From Streptomyces sp. WM4235 (GTDB lineage Bacteria; Actinomycetota; Actinomycetes; Streptomycetales; Streptomycetaceae), in assembly GCF_001279725.1 (NCBI RefSeq), contig NZ_LGDE01000089.1:1-5303 (forward strand): a DNA stretch of 5,303 nt. The letters are read 5' to 3'. The notes below the pieces were generated by a model, which saw only the letters and a list, made by a program, of their open reading frames with translations, ran no database searches and had not been told where the DNA came from. The translations under genes and the position numbers were made by a program. Shown here one piece after another: positions 5,182-5,303 of this stretch. Each line of letters opens with the position of its first letter. Within the stretch, counting starts at the first letter, position 1.

Positions 5182-5303
5182 ATGGCACGCCGGAGGAACA
5201 CAGCGCTCGCCGAGTGGATGCACGAGCACGAGATGACCGCCGAGGAGTTGGCGCAACGGGTCAACGGCGCCCTGGCCGACATCACGGGCCGGCACGGGAC
5301 GAC
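5182..5303 (+). CDS. Putative HTH (XRE-like) regulator, N-terminal part only
   Basis: Forty codons are visible before the window ends: MARRRNTALAEWMHEHEMTA, then EELAQRVNGALADITGRHGT. A basic start followed by a helix, an acidic turn (MTAEELAQRVN) and a further helix is how Streptomyces XRE-type regulators of the N-ALA-L-xxAGMT-xxLAxRVN type begin; the recognition helix would lie beyond the window. Start choice: ATG 5182 is 7 nt after a -10-like TACCGT, so probably leaderless. It is divergent from the small genes at 4641-5136 and may regulate them or itself. The fold assignment is inference from a short stretch. Confidence 0.65.
   Translation, partial: MARRRNTALAEWMHEHEMTAEELAQRVNGALADITGRHGT

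Overview
This window looks like a piece of a Streptomyces (or close relative) chromosome. It is very GC-rich, the recognisable genes end most codons in G or C, two of the protein types (a tandem Lrp/AsnC regulator and a DUF6233-like protein) are ones I associate with Streptomyces, and at least one gene seems to start without a leader. No RNA genes, CRISPR array or complete mobile element were found.

Region 1 (1-2348) is the clearest unit. A 14-helix-type MFS exporter on the minus strand, cut by the window start, is divergent from a large Lrp/AsnC-type regulator with two HTH and two RAM-like domains. The 126 bp between them hold several inverted repeats, so the regulator probably controls the exporter and itself.

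Region 2 (2349-3031) has no intact gene. On the minus strand it holds a short unknown helical coding remnant, a frame-broken remnant of a PP2C-like phosphatase, and about 23 codons matching an IS3-family transposase fused in frame to the phosphatase remnant. It reads as decayed accessory DNA.

Region 3 (3032-3747, minus) is a two-gene unit of small proteins: a 119-residue conserved-looking protein with no normal start codon where its coding sequence begins, then 5 nt later a DUF6233-like protein with a possible His/Cys metal site.

Region 4 (4030-4620, plus) encodes a small secreted protein. Its best start (strong RBS plus ATG at 4044) is separated from the hydrophobic part of the signal peptide by an in-frame TAG at codon 10. 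A strong GC-rich hairpin after it is a likely terminator shared with the convergent gene.

Region 5 (4641-5303) has an 89-residue minus-strand protein of unknown role, preceded by one or two overlapping tiny ORFs with coupled starts, and a divergent plus-strand gene, probably an HTH regulator, cut by the window end.

I see no single convincing new system. The best leads are the signal-peptide stop codon, the DUF6233 pair with its missing start codon, the overlapping small ORFs at 4901-5136, and the palindromes between exporter and regulator.
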